From Prorocentrum cordatum (Eukaryota > Sar > Dinophyceae > Prorocentrales > Prorocentraceae): a stretch of 64,000 bases of DNA. Location of the stretch: contig CAUYUJ010021177.1 of the NCBI GenBank assembly GCA_963575745.1, forward strand, positions 1-64,000, in the 5' to 3' direction. Shown here piece by piece: positions 1-9,912 of the stretch; the stretch's first letter is position 1; each line of letters begins with the position of its first letter. Under the pieces are notes generated by a model. That model saw only the letters and a list, made by a program, of their open reading frames with translations. It was not told the DNA's origin and made no database searches. The position numbers and the translations under genes were made by a program.

Positions 1-113
1 GAGGAGGAGGAGGAGGAGGAGGAGGAGGAGGAGGAGGAGGAGGGGGAGGAGGAGCAGGAGAGATAAAGGAGGAGGAGGAGGAGGAGGAGGAGGAGGAGGA
101 GGAGGCGCAAAAC
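1..113. repeat. (GGA)n microsatellite
   Basis: Nearly pure GAG/GGA trinucleotide run with a few interruptions near 42-72. Purine-only plus strand. Similar tracts recur at 6078-6147 and, as CCT, at 8513-9122. Confidence 0.97.
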
Positions 114-415
114 GGACCTCTCGGGGTGGCGGGCGCTGGCCTCTCGGGGCGGGGAGCTCATGCCCGGCAGGCGGAGGTATGACCCCCCCAGCCGCCCTGG
201 GTCAAGCCCCCCCCGATCGCGGAACGTGATCGACCCACGAGCCCGGAAGGGAATATAGAAGTGTGAGGCATGGCAATCGCAATGCTGAGTTTACCGATCT
301 TGATGTACCGTGCCAAGGGCTGTGCTGTGCAATGCTGCGCCGTGCCGAATTGCGATGTGCCATGCCGCGATTGTGCTCTATAGCGTAGTGGATCGAGTCC
401 TCCTTTGCATCCGAG
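114..415. other. non-coding stretch, short degenerate repeat
   Basis: No convincing ORF. From about 295 to 385 the sequence is a loose repetition of TGCCATGC / TGTGCTGTGC-like words. No promoter or RNA gene could be recognised. Confidence 0.5.
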
Positions 416-910
416 TTATGTCCGAACTGATCTAGATCTTAAGCTCGAGCTGCCTGAGCACGTCGTAGCAGCCCCAGAGCTAGTTGAAGTGAAGACGTGA
501 GCCCGCTGAGCCTCGGCTTGCTCCTGCTCGAGCTTCCTCTGCACCGCGCGGAGCTCCGCCTCCAAGCGCCGGCGCTCGGCCTCCTCGCGCTCCACCGCCC
601 TCCACATGCGGCCGGCCTCCGCCTGGAATGTGCGGAAGAGCTCCGAGTCGGGCGGGTCGCGCGAGGGCTGCGCCGCGTCCGCCGCGCCTCCCACGTACTG
701 TGCGCTCTCTGCCGACTCCCGATTGCTGGACGCCTCCCGCGTGTTGTCGTGCTCCTCGGCCTCGTCCTCGCTCGAGGATTCGTCAGCGAGCTGCCGGACA
801 CGAGCGCGCCGCAGTCGTCCCCGCTTGCATCCAGACACGAATGCGCCAGGAACGCCGTGCGTGAGCTGGTGGTAGCTGTGCTCCATCTGCGCATTCAGGT
901 CGTTGTCCAA
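416..910 (-). CDS. hypothetical protein with C-terminal coiled coil
   Basis: An open frame of 164 codons read from 910 down to 416. Residues about 1-45 are mixed; 46-90 are acidic and Ser-rich (SSSEDEAEEHD), typical of disordered linkers. Residues about 97-137 are a strong heptad-like charged helix (REEAERRRLEAELRAVQ) that should form a coiled coil. No enzyme motif is present. The frame is GC-rich, so openness alone is weak evidence; the ordered charge pattern is the better argument. It could be one exon of a larger minus-strand gene, since no neighbouring exon is obvious. Function unknown. Confidence 0.4.
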   Translation of the reverse strand: MDNDLNAQMEHSYHQLTHGVPGAFVSGCKRGRLRRARVRQLADESSSEDEAEEHDNTREASSNRESAESAQYVGGAADAAQPSRDPPDSELFRTFQAEAGRMWRAVEREEAERRRLEAELRAVQRKLEQEQAEAQRAHVFTSTSSGAATTCSGSSSLRSRSVRT

Positions 911-1089
911 CGGGCGGCCGAAGGCTTCTGAGAGCGCGTGCTTGAAATTCCGCTCGCGCCCTCTTGTGGGGCACTATGCCGCGGAGAGGACCTGTTAGAG
1001 CACCACAGTATTCTAGCAATTTAGCAGCGCAATGTCGCAACCAATCATATGTCTGTGTACGTGTTAGCCAGCGTGGACCCCGAATCGTG
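911..1089. other. intergenic, nothing recognised
   Basis: Mixed-composition sequence upstream of the 416-910 frame. I see no promoter motif. Confidence 0.4.
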
Positions 1090-1345
1090 TGTTTCTAGCA
1101 GTCTATGCTGTGGAATCTTTGTAATGCAATCTTTGTGATGCAGTGCATGTGGTACAGTATATTCGGTGCAGCGTATGTAATGAAAATACCGATGGTGCGA
1201 TTTATGTTGTGCCACCTATGTTGTGTAATTTATGTCGTGCAATATATGATATGCAATAGATGTAAGGGAAGAAATATTGGACTACCAATGTGGATCAATA
1301 TATGTGGTGCGCTCTCAGTGGCACTTCTGAACTTCATACACGAGT
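1090..1345 (+). repeat. degenerate ~16-bp tandem repeat (TGTGGTGCAATCTATG-like)
   Basis: Words such as TGTGGTGCA, ATCTTTGTGATGCA and TTATGTTGTGCC follow each other at 15-17 bp spacing with heavy substitution. The same word family reappears at 3405-3490. The frame open across it is a product of the repeat. Confidence 0.6.
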
Positions 1346-1617
1346 TGACACATCTCATGTTCTTTCAATTCGGCGGCGATTGCGATGAGTGCTTGGGCGT
1401 TGGCTGGTACATCTCTGCGGCCGCGCTCGCCAGCGCACTCCAATGCGAGTCGGTGACCTGGGCGGGCGCGGTATCATGGCGACGCCGACAACGGTAGACA
1501 TGATTCTGAGAGCGGCGATGGTGGTGACGATGGTGGCGATGACGCCGGCAAAGCCCATGACGGCGCCGATGCTAATCACGCCCACCGATAACGATGACGA
1601 TGTCTTCGCGTCGGCCA

Positions 1618-2480
1618 TGAAGGTTTTTGAAGGAATTTGACATGCGCGCGCGGCCGACGCGCGCGAGTGGCCGGCGTGGTATAACTTGACATGGATCGTG
1701 CTTCCCCAGCACGCGCGCAAGGGCGTTCGAATGAGTTCGACATGCGGCGCGAGAGGCCCGTTTGGCAGAATCTGATGAAAAGGTTGGAAAAACCGATGTT
1801 TCCCTTAAGAATCCACAAACCGCGATCGCAAGTTATTTTGAAAACTGATGTTGCAGCACTTTGTGTTCTTATATGTTTTCGGGGATCATTCGTTTTTGAA
1901 ATCCTTGCGAAGCCTGAAGCTTTTGAACGATTTCGGCGTGCGCGCGACGACGCGCGCGTGTGCACGTCGTCCCGGTTTTTGCAAGGGGTTCTTGCGACAG
2001 CATGCGCGCAAGGGCTTTCGACCGATTTCGACATGCGCGCGCCTGAACGGCCCACTTGGTAGCATATGATGAACATGTTCAAGAACCGATGGCTTTCTCA
2101 AGAATTCGCAAGAGCGTGGGCGCACGCTTTTTTTGAACACCCTTGTTGGGAAACCATTTTTCGTATATATATATATAATGTGTCTTCGTGACTATCGACT
2201 TTGAAACCCTTACGAAAGCTGACATGTGTGACATATTTCGGCATGCGCGCGCGCGACGACGCGCGCGTGTGCACGTCGTTCTGGTTTTTGTAAGGGGTTC
2301 TTGCGACAGCACGCGCGCAAGGGCTTTCGACCGATTTCGACATGCGCGCGCGCGAACGGCCCACTTGGTAGCATTTGATGAAGCTTTTGAAGAACCGATG
2401 GCTTTCTCACGAATTCGCAAGAGCGTGGACGCACGTTTTTTTGAACACCCTTGTTGGGAAACCATTTTTTGTATATTCGC
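1618..2480 (+). repeat. 307-bp direct repeat family (three consecutive copies)
   Basis: Copies lie at about 1618-1815 (divergent, truncated), 1890-2175 and 2190-2480. The last two share nearly the whole unit: a GCGCGC-rich CGACGACGCGCGCGTGTGCA core, GCAAGGGCTTTCGACCGATT, AACGGCCCACTTGGTAGCAT and GGAAACCATTTTT. The core words are spaced 307 bp apart (1931 and 2238). Each unit contains alternating purine-pyrimidine CG runs that could adopt Z-DNA, and copy 2 is followed by a short (TA)n. Frames across it are repeat artefacts. A fourth partial copy is at 3078-3200. Confidence 0.9.
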
Positions 2481-2554
2481 CGGCCCAACGGGCGTGCTAA
2501 GATCTCCGGTAACTGGTTCACAATGTTTCTAATTCGCGCGCGCGGGGCGGCCCC

Positions 2555-3060
2555 TGGGGGTCCCCGGACGAACAGTACCCCGGCAAGGTCTGGGGAGAAG
2601 CCCCCAGAGCGCTCCAGAGAGCGCCCAAGAGGCTCCCAAGATGGTACACCAAGGGTCCGAGATTCCACAAGATCGCGCCCCATGACGGCCCAAGAGGCCC
2701 CCAACATCGCCCCAAGACGGCCCAAAAGGCCCCCTAAGAGGGCCCCCAAACCGCCCCAGGGGGCCCCAAGACGACCCAAGAGACAGCCCAAGAGGCCCCC
2801 AAGACGGCTCCAAGAGGGGGTCCAGACGGGAGACCCGCACGGATATTTCGAGCCCTCGGCCCCGAGAGGCCCCCAGCAGCGCCCAAGAGCCTCCGAAAGG
2901 CTCCCAAGATGCCCCAAGAGGCCCCCAAGAGGCCCTAAGATGCCCCCACGAGGCCCTCAGGAGGCCCCCAAGAGGCCCCCGAGCGGCCCTAGGAGGCCCC
3001 CCAAACGCCCCCCAAGGCACGCAAGCAAGTGCCAGCGATGCTACAATATGGGCCGGCGGA
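2555..3060 (+). repeat. GGCCCC/AAGA low-complexity minisatellite
   Basis: A degenerate 9-15 bp unit of the type CCAAGAGGCCCC repeats about 30 times. Interrupting units carry AAGACGGCC or GAGGGCCC. It sits between copies three and four of the 307-bp family. The Gly/Leu/Trp-rich or Pro/Arg-rich frames on either strand follow from the repeat and are not gene evidence. A sister minisatellite with CCCCAGGAGG units is at 57420-57865. Confidence 0.9.
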
Positions 3061-3077
3061 GTGAGCGAAGCGATTGA

Positions 3078-3200
3078 ATATAATTTGTCTTCGTGACTCT
3101 CGACTTTGAAACCCTTATGAAAGCTAACATGTGTGACAAATTTCGGCATGCGCGCGCGACGACTCGCGCGTGTGCACTTCGTCCCGTTTTTTTGCAAGGG
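3078..3200 (+). repeat. partial fourth copy of the 307-bp family
   Basis: Repeats TCTTCGTGACT..TCGACTTTGAAACCCTTA..AAAGCT and the GCATGCGCGCGCGACGA core seen at 2178-2290, then breaks off after TTTTTGCAAGGG. The minisatellite at 2555-3060 separates it from the complete copies. Confidence 0.9.
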
Positions 3201-3404
3201 ATGCTTGAACACTGATGATTATTGATGAGCGAGTTTGCGCGTATACCATTCTTTCCAAGGGATGATGGGGGGGCGAGCTCTGGCCTGGCTGGTCATGAGG
3301 AAAGTGAGCAACGGGCCTAGACATGTAAATTGCAATGCGCGAGGCTGGCCTGATAACCCCAGAGGGGTGATGAGGGTATAATCTAACTTCTTTACGGAAA
3401 GGGG

Positions 3405-3490
3405 AACACATGTGGTGGAAGTTATGTGGTGCAATCTTTGTGGTGCGATCTATGCTGTGCACTCTCTGTGGTGCAGTCTATATGCAAAAC
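3405..3490 (+). repeat. second block of the TGTGGTGCA repeat
   Basis: Units TGTGGTGGAAGTTA, TGTGGTGCAATCTT, TGTGGTGCGATCTA, TGCTGTGCACTCTC, TGTGGTGCAGTCTA follow each other at 15-16 bp. Same family as 1090-1345. Confidence 0.75.
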
Positions 3491-3831
3491 GCAGCGAAGC
3501 GAGGCAAAGCAGCACAACGCAATGCAATGCGGCGACGAGGCGGCGACGAGCCGCCAGACCGACACGCAGGCCCACACGACGGGCGGCGACGAGGCGGCGA
3601 TGGGACGGCGTCGGCGAGCACGGATCCACCAGACCGACGTGCATGACCAGTTCCTTAGAAGCAAACGCAGTTTGGGGGTATGTGTCTATACCTATAAGAC
3701 CACGCTTCGGGTGATATGGAAGTTGGGGTGGAAAGAAACAACCGAAGACAACTGCAATGTGCGATGGTTGTGGTGGTGGCGATGCTGGTGATGCGCTCGC
3801 GACTTAGCGACGATGCAAGACGACAATGCTG
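3491..3831. other. GGCGACGAG-rich low-complexity sequence, no gene
   Basis: GCGGCGACGAGGCGGCGA-type words recur at 3530-3610. Open frames on both strands are short and repeat-driven. Confidence 0.5.
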
Positions 3832-4040
3832 ACACCAATCGGGACACCGACGGGACACCAATCGGGACATTAATCGGGACACCGATGGGACACCGACGGG
3901 ACACCGACAGGACACCACGGGACATCGACGGGACACCGACGGGGCACCGACGGGGCACAGACGGGGTACCGACGGGACACCGACTGGACACCACGGCGAG
4001 GCACCCCGGGCCACCGCACGCAGACACCGAAGGGACACCA
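3832..4040 (+). repeat. GGGACACCGAC minisatellite
   Basis: An 11-12 bp unit, GGGACACCGAC with variants GGGGCACCGAC and GGACACCACGG, repeats about 17 times. The open frames across it are periodic Thr/Asp/Gly-rich or Val/Ser/Cys/Pro-rich peptides, as expected of a repeat. Confidence 0.9.
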
Positions 4041-4384
4041 CGGCAAAACACCACGGCGTGACACGCCCAGCCACGATGGCCCACCGGAGGGGCGGTCTTT
4101 TGTCTTGATCCGCCCTGCATACATCGGAGTCGTTCTTCTCGCCCGCCCACGCAGCTTCGCCTCGCCCGCTCGCACGACACGAACCCGACAACGAAATCGA
4201 TTTCTAGGTGGGGGCTTTCCGTTCCACTTCGATCTCGCCCCCAACCTCCGATACATACGTATTTACAGATATTCAGACATGATTTAATGTCTCTTTCTCT
4301 ATACATATGTAGGTATGTATATATGTATGTACGTGTGTGTATGTCTGTGTGCATGGATGCGCGTGTGTGTACATATCTATATAT

Positions 4385-4690
4385 ATATATACATATCAGA
4401 ATGAGGGGCCAAACGGTCATTCATTGTCCCTGGGCGCGTGGTTGAAACGGGGTTCCGAGGTGCGGATTGTTGTTGCGTTTTCGTCGTCCTCGCCCGCAGC
4501 CCGCCCGCGACCCACCGGCGACCCACTGGGTGACCTATCCATGTTGCTTTGACGAAAAAAACCGACGTATGCGGCAGGTTCGTAATATAATTTATAAAAG
4601 TTTCGGCGCGGCGGGCTTCCTCTGAGCCTTGCAGACTGCCGACGACCCCGACGCCCCCTCACTCTTATCCGCAACAGCGGGGTGCTATGT
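4385..4690 (+). repeat. direct repeat copy 1, ending in a microsatellite
   Basis: Matches 5130-5405 along its length: CATATCAGAATGA.., GGTCATTC.TTGTCC.TGGGCGCGTGG, a CCCGCGACCCACC block, GCGGCGGGCTTC, GACGACCCCG.CGCCCCCTC and TCTTATCCGCAA. Each copy runs directly into a GT-containing microsatellite. Confidence 0.85.
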
Positions 4691-4879
4691 GTGTATGTAC
4701 GCATGCACGTGTGTGTATATATGTTTGTATGTATGTATGTATGTATGTATGTATGTATGTATGTATGCATGTGTGTTTGTATGCATGTTTGTATGTATGT
4801 ATGTATGGATGTATGTATGTATGTATGTATGTATGTACGTATGTATGTATGTATGTATGCATGCATGTATGTATGTATG

Positions 4880-4913
<34 letters not shown>

Positions 4914-4975
4914 TGTATGTATGTATGTATGTATGTATGTTTGCATATATGCATGTATGTCTGAATGTAATGCAC
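4690..4975 (+). repeat. (TATG)n microsatellite
   Basis: A long GTAT/TATG tetranucleotide run with scattered substitutions (TGCATG, TACG). All frames through it read as Cys/Met/Tyr/Val or Ile/His/Thr/Tyr repeats and are not genes. Confidence 0.98.
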
Positions 4976-5129
4976 ACGCATATAGGTATACATATATGTA
5001 TGGGTGGTATGCGGGTGTACTTTTTGCATATATGTATGTTTATGCTTACGTCAATCTGTATGTATGTGCGTACGCACGCGTGTCTGTTTGTAACATCTAG
5101 ATGTACATTTATGTTTGTTGAGTACATCT

Positions 5130-5405
5130 ACACATCAGAATGACGGATCTGAGCGGTCATTCGTTGTCCATGGGCGCGTGGCTGAAATGGGGTTCTGCAG
5201 TGCTGATTGTTATTGCATTGACGTCGTTCCCGTTCGCTACCCGCCCGCGACCCACCCGTCGACCCAACCCGTGACCCACCCAGTGACCCACCCGCGACCC
5301 ACCCACACTGCTCTGAGAGAAAATCGACGCCCGCGGCGGGCTTCTTCAGAGCCTCGCACACTGCTGACGACCCCGCCGCCCCCTCGTTCTTATCCGCAAG
5401 GTGCT
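5130..5405 (+). repeat. direct repeat copy 2, ending in a microsatellite
   Basis: Partner of 4385-4690, about 745 bp downstream. Its CCCGCGACCCACC block has expanded to five tandem CGACCCACC-type units (5240-5310). Confidence 0.85.

Positions 5406-5443
<38 letters not shown>
5406..5443 (+). repeat. (GT)n microsatellite
   Basis: Uninterrupted GT dinucleotide run of about 18 units directly after repeat copy 2. Confidence 0.97.
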
Positions 5444-5519
5444 AAGTGGAGGAGGCCCACGGAACCACGGCTCCCGAGGAATCGACTGCCGTTTCTCCAG
5501 GACCTCCTCACGGCTCTTC

Positions 5520-5830
5520 TCGCGCTCCCTGCCCTTCAGGAGAAATTGAAGAACGGGATGAGGAGGGAGGGAATGCTTTGCTCTGGCGTCGCGCCCGGGT
5601 GGGCCTGGCGCTGGAATGGAGTCCGCACGCGACCCGTGTCCTGTCGCATTTCGTGAGTGACGACCATGGCTCGCATTATGCTCCCTGCTCCCCAGGAGGA
5701 GCTGAAGGACGGGATGGGGAGGGAGGGAGTGCTTCTGCTCTGGCGTCGCGCCCGGGCGGGCCTGGCGCTGGACTGGAGTCCGCACGCTCGTCTCCGATCG
5801 CATTTCGCGACGACCACGGCTCACACGACG
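5520..5830 (+). repeat. ~155-bp tandem duplication
   Basis: GAGAAATTGAAGAACGGGATGAGGAG... at 5540 and GAGGAGCTGAAGGACGGGATGGGGAG... at 5695 begin two aligned units. They share TGCTCTGGCGTCGCGCCCGG, GGCCTGGCGCTGGA, TGGAGTCCGCACGC and a CGCATTTCG tail that expands into CGACGACCGCGA words (5810-5905). A plus-strand frame (about 5401-5907) stays open across both units, but nothing marks it as a gene. Confidence 0.8.
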
Positions 5831-6077
5831 ACCGCGACCGCGACCATTTGGCGCATTTCGCATTTCGCGACGACCGCGACGACCGCGATCGCATTTCGCG
5901 ACGATAACGGAAGGGTCAGCAGGGCGCTGGCCCTCCGAGGGCCGCGTCGGCCTCTGGGCCCCAGGGGCCTGCCCGTGACCCCCTGGACCACAGGAGCGAG
6001 GGAGACGTCAGCAGGCCTGCGCCCCTTATAGATCCCCCCACGGCCGCACGCAAGCACCCCCCTTGCGAGGAGGAGCG

Positions 6078-6147
6078 AGGAGGGGGGAGGAGGAGGAGGA
6101 GGAGGAGGAGGAGGAGGAGGAGGAGGAGGAGGAGGAGGAGGAGGAGG
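6078..6147 (+). repeat. (GGA)n microsatellite
   Basis: Pure GGA run of about 22 units. Confidence 0.98.
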
Positions 6148-6177
6148 CTTGCACCCCTGGCCCGTCGGATCGCCCGG

Positions 6178-7851
6178 GTGGGTTTTCCGACAGCTCTGTC
6201 TCAAGCAACACTGTCGCATTTCGCCGCGGCGTACGTGGCCCCCCCCCACGTGCCAGCCTCTGCCTCCGACCCCTCTGCTGGCGATGCCTTCGGCTCCGCA
6301 GGTGCCGCCGGCTGCCCTGGCCACGGCAGCGATGGCGGTGACAGAAACCAGCGGGCCTCCCCTGAGCCTCACGAGGGCCGCGATGGAACCTCCATTTCCC
6401 CCCGACCTGGTTGCAATGGCGGTTGCAGAGGCCTGCGGCCCGAACCTGGTTGCGATGGCGGAATCAGAGAGCAGCGGGCCTCCCCGACGCCTCGCCAGGG
6501 CTCAGAAGGAACGTCCATTTCTCCCGCTCTTGCCGCGTTCCGTGGCACCCCTGACCCTGGCAGCACTTGCGGTGTCAGAGGCCAGCGGGCCGAACCTGGC
6601 AGCTTCACACCCGTGATTGCGGCATTCCGCTGCGCTCTCAGTCGCGACGTGTCGGAGGCTAGTGTCTGTTCACCTGGTAGCGTGCTCAGTGACACGGGGG
6701 GCCCTGGCGGTGTCAGAAACAGCCAAGCTGACGACAGCGACGCCGAACCCGACACGCCTGCACCCGGCGCGCCCCCCGACACCGCTGCTGGCGCCCTGCC
6801 CTGTACCCTCCCCCGCCTGTCCGCTGCCCCCTCCGACGCCCCCGCTCGCCCCCTGCCCGCCCGTCGGGGCGTTGTGCGGTCTCCGCCACTGCGGCCCGCC
6901 GCGACGGCTGCTCGTGCCGACGTCCGGGTCTACGCGGACCCGCCGCACGCCCACCCCCCGCTGGCTCCCGATGTCCGCTGCCCCGCCGCGACAGTGGCCG
7001 TGGACGGTTCCGGCGCCGCGGGCAGCTTCAGCGCCAGCCAGCGGGGGGGACCGCCTCGGCCTGCACGGCGTAACCTCTTGCTGCTCGTCGCAGCACACCT
7101 GGACCGCGGCGCCAGACGCCCGTGACCAACGGGACTCGCTCGCTTCGGACTATAGGAAAAAGGGCAAAGGGCGGGCGCGTCCCAGGGATGTCCCAAACCC
7201 CGTCCTGCTCGACTTCCTCGGCTCGACTGGCCGTACTCTTGGCCTGTTCCAGGACGACCGCACTCCGGTCCAGCCGCGCGCCGCCGGGCTGCCCGAACCG
7301 AGCGCAGCACCCAGCGGGCCGGCATCCAACGCCCCCGCACATGGCCACGGCAGCGACCCCAACTGGATGGAAGAGGCAAGGCAGGCCGCAGCCAGCGCCA
7401 GGCGCGAAATCGACAACGGTCCCGCCTCGTGTTTAAGCGCATGCACGCCCGAGGCGGCCCAGAGGGCTGGGGTGCCGTCATCAGGCGTCTCCAGATCGAT
7501 GCTGGCTCCTACTTCGGCGAAGGTTGGAAGCGCGCTTGCGACAAGCGTGCCAACAAGGGCGTTGGCAAAGGGCGATGCGACCCGCTTGCCAGCGAGGACT
7601 TGTGCCGAAAGTTCATGGCCGATCTGTGGCACTGGAACTTCGACATCAAGAAATACTGCTGGTGGGAAGGTATCCACGTGGACTGGGATCAGGCATGGTG
7701 CAACCAGCAGGCCGAGAACACTCGCAGACAGGAGTCGCGTGAGCGCGAGGCCGCCGAGCAAGGCAAAGGGCGCGACACAAGCGGCAAGCCTGGCAAGCGC
7801 CGCTTTGACACGGCCTGTGACGACGCCCCCAGCGCTCGCCCTCGGCGCTAA
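6178..7851 (+). CDS. candidate plus-strand gene, two frames, unknown function
   Basis: A Pro/Ala-rich plus frame opens at 6617 and stays open to 7864. It reads like protein from about 7150 (KKGKGRARPRDVPNPVLLD, then WMEEARQAAASARREID near 7365). Around 7425-7435 the sensible reading moves to another frame, 7429-7851, with aromatic, Cys- and charge-rich sequence (LWHWNFDIKKYCWWEGIHVDWD) and a basic tail ending in TAA at 7851. This implies a small intron or a frameshift near 7430. The first third (6178-6740) is low-complexity repeat and may be non-coding. I recognise no domain; the Trp/Cys-rich end might bind metal or nucleic acid, but that is a guess. Confidence 0.35.
6325..6735 (+). repeat. 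degenerate GCGGTGTCAGAGGCCAGCGGGCC repeat
   Basis: A 23-bp word recurs at about 6333, 6419, 6459, 6570 and 6707, spaced irregularly by 40-137 bp, with linked CCTGAGCCTC/CTCGCCAGGGC words. Probably an old tandem array. Confidence 0.6.
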
Positions 7852-7929
7852 ACACCTGCTGTAGCCGCCACCACCTGGCTGCACCTGGCACCTCTACGGG
7901 GCGTGCTGCCCGCGGGCACCGCGCCCTCC

Positions 7930-8150
7930 ACACATGGCCCTCCTCCTCTTCCTCCTCCTCGCCCTCCTCCCTCCTCTCCTCTCCTCTTTGCGACGTACCT
8001 CCCAGGTGGGAGGCGCGTCGCGCACGTACTGACCCTACACCACTTCGGTGCCTCCCCCGCCCCCGCTCCTCGCGTCGTACCTCCCGGGTGGGAGGCGCGT
8101 CGCCCGTTCGCCGTCCTATGCGCCATTTCGGTGCTCCCCCGGCACACCAC
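7930..8150 (+). repeat. CT-rich tract followed by two ~76-bp tandem units
   Basis: CCTCCT-type pyrimidine sequence (7935-7985) leads into two units starting CGTACCTCCCAGGTGGGAGG (7992) and CGTACCTCCCGGGTGGGAGG (8069). Each unit starts with the inverted repeat CCTCCC.GGTGGGAGG and ends in CATTTCGGTGC-like sequence. Confidence 0.75.
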
Positions 8151-8512
8151 GCTCGCCCGCGCGTGTGCCGCCCTGCTTGGCCCCGGCTTCCGCACCCGTC
8201 GGTGCCCCCCTCTCTGTGGCGGCTCCACGCCGTCTCTTCCTGTTGCGGTGCAGTTCCGCCCCGCTCCTGCGGGATTCTTAGGCTTCGTGCCTCCACGTTG
8301 AGGCAGTCAAGCGGCCCCAGACGGCGTTGCAGCTTTCGACAAAACCGTTGGCCTGATCGACCGCCCGACCTCCCTTATCCCTCCTCCTCTCCTCCTCATC
8401 CCTTCTCGTTCTCTCTCGGGTGTTTCTCAATTTGCAACAAGGTTCTGCCATGCCGTCCTCTGTATTCGACCTGCGGCTCCTGGGACGTATCCGACCCTTG
8501 AAACCTTCAGTG
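8151..8512. other. no gene recognised
   Basis: GC-rich sequence with short overlapping frames on both strands, none with a recognisable composition or motif. Confidence 0.4.
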
Positions 8513-9122
8513 CTCCTCCTCCTCCTCCTCATCCTCCTCGTCCTCCTCGTCCTCCTCCTTCTCCCTCCTCGTCGTCCTCCTCCTCGTCCTTCTCCTCCTC
8601 CTTCTCCTCCTCCTCCTCCTCCTCCCCGTCCTCCGCCTCCGCCTCCTCCTCCCCGTCCTCCGCCTCCGCCTCCTCCTCCTCCTCCTCCTCCTCCTCTTCC
8701 TCCTCCTCACCCTCCTCGTCCTCCTCGTCCTCCTCGTCCTCCTCGTCCTCCTCCTCCTCCTCCTCTTCCGTTTCCTCCTCCTCTTCCTCCTCCTCCTCCT
8801 CCTCCTTTTCCTCCTCCTCCTCTCACCCTCCTCGTCTTCGTCCTCGTCCTCCTCCTTCTCCTCCTCCACCCCCTCCTCCCTCCTCCTCCTCCTCCTCGTC
8901 CTCTTCCTCCCTCCTCCTTCTCTCCTCCTCCTCCTCCTCCTCCTCCTCCTCCCTCTCCTTTCTCCTCCTCGTCGTCGTCGTCGTCGTCCTCTCCTCCTCC
9001 TCCTCCTCCTCCTCCTCTCTCCTCCTCCTCCCCCACCTTCTCCTCCTCCTTTCTCTCCTCTTTCTCCTCCCCCGCCTCCTCTCCTCCTCCTCCTCCTCCT
9101 CCTCCTCCTCCTCCTCCTCATC
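8513..9122. repeat. ~610-bp polypyrimidine tract, (CCT)n with CGT interruptions
   Basis: The plus strand is almost purely pyrimidine for about 610 bp, built of CCT units with CGTCCT, TTC and CCCC variants. The long open frames on both strands (poly-Pro/Ser on plus; Arg/Glu/Gly on minus) are artefacts. A tract this long and strand-asymmetric can form triplex (H-) DNA. Confidence 0.97.
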
Positions 9123-9558
9123 GTCCTCCTCGCCCTCCTCGTCCTTGTCCGTGTCCTCGTCCTCCGCCTCCCCCTCGGGCGCGGGCTGGCTTGGACCTCG
9201 GGCCATGGGGCCGTGCGGGCGCTTGGGGCGCGGTGGGAAACGCCACGCCCAGACCTCCACCGCCTCAAGGAAGTCACGCCGCAGATGCCCCTTGCGTTTT
9301 CATGGCGTTGGGCTGTCTCAGGCCTACTGCCCTGGCCCCCTCCTCTCTCTTGGTCTCCTGAGCCCCCGCCCTTCCCTGCTCCCCTCCCCCCACCCCTGGT
9401 CGCCCCCCGCCTTTTTGCCCCCTGGGTCCCTCCCCTCTCCTTGCCCCTCCCCTGGCTCATTTCCCCTGGTCCCGTCTCCTCAGGAAACCGTCCAACCGCC
9501 TAACCCGCCAGCCCGCTTCCAACCAACCAGCGAGCCAACCAATCAACCAGGCATTCAA
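9123..9558. other. GC/CT-rich sequence, nothing recognised
   Basis: Pyrimidine-biased DNA continues to about 9480 with CCCCTCCCC words. A run of CAACCAACCAGC words (9515-9560) is a degenerate CCAA repeat. No gene seen. Confidence 0.4.
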
Positions 9559-9912
9559 TCAAGAAACGGGGATTGCAGCATGCGGCGAAGCCCGTCGGAT
9601 ATCTTGGTCACGGTGTCCGCCTGCGTCTGAAATGGCCGCTATCACGATGACATCCCGCATGCACCGCGCGATGCGGGCAATGGTCTGCTTATCCTCTCTA
9701 CGGCAGCGTCGTTGCACGAGCAACGTGTGCTCGTAGGCGCTTGCCACTATACGGGACGCTGCCAAGTCCCACGGCACACCTGGATGCATCACCGCATTCG
9801 TAAGCCATTCCCACATGCTCGGGCCTCTAGAGGAACACAACAACGACATAAACATAAACCTTTGGAAGTCCGCGCGGGCGTGTTGGATCCGCGCCGGATC
9901 CTCCAATCCCAC
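9559..9912 (-). CDS. hypothetical protein fragment
   Basis: An open frame of 117 codons from 9912 to 9559 with balanced, non-repetitive composition, unlike the surrounding tracts: hydrophobic core RFMFMSLLCSS and MWEWLTNAVMHPGVPW, then a basic helix QRRCRREDKQTIARIAR. No motif identifies it. It may be an exon or a remnant of a retroelement. No hairpin elements of the kind seen later are in it. Confidence 0.35.
   Translation of the reverse strand: MGLEDPARIQHARADFQRFMFMSLLCSSRGPSMWEWLTNAVMHPGVPWDLAASRIVASAYEHTLLVQRRCRREDKQTIARIARCMRDVIVIAAISDAGGHRDQDIRRASPHAAIPVS

Noticed and set aside
2451-3212. Gly/Leu/Trp-rich minus and Pro/Arg-rich plus frames
   Set aside because: Products of the GGCCCC minisatellite.
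4629-5143. Cys/Met/Tyr/Val-rich and Ile/His/Thr/Tyr-rich open frames
   Set aside because: They are translations of the (TATG)n microsatellite in different frames.
8420-9460. Long poly-Pro/Ser (plus) and Arg/Glu/Gly (minus) frames of over 300 codons
   Set aside because: Open only because the CCT/GGA tract contains no stop codon; composition is the repeat itself.
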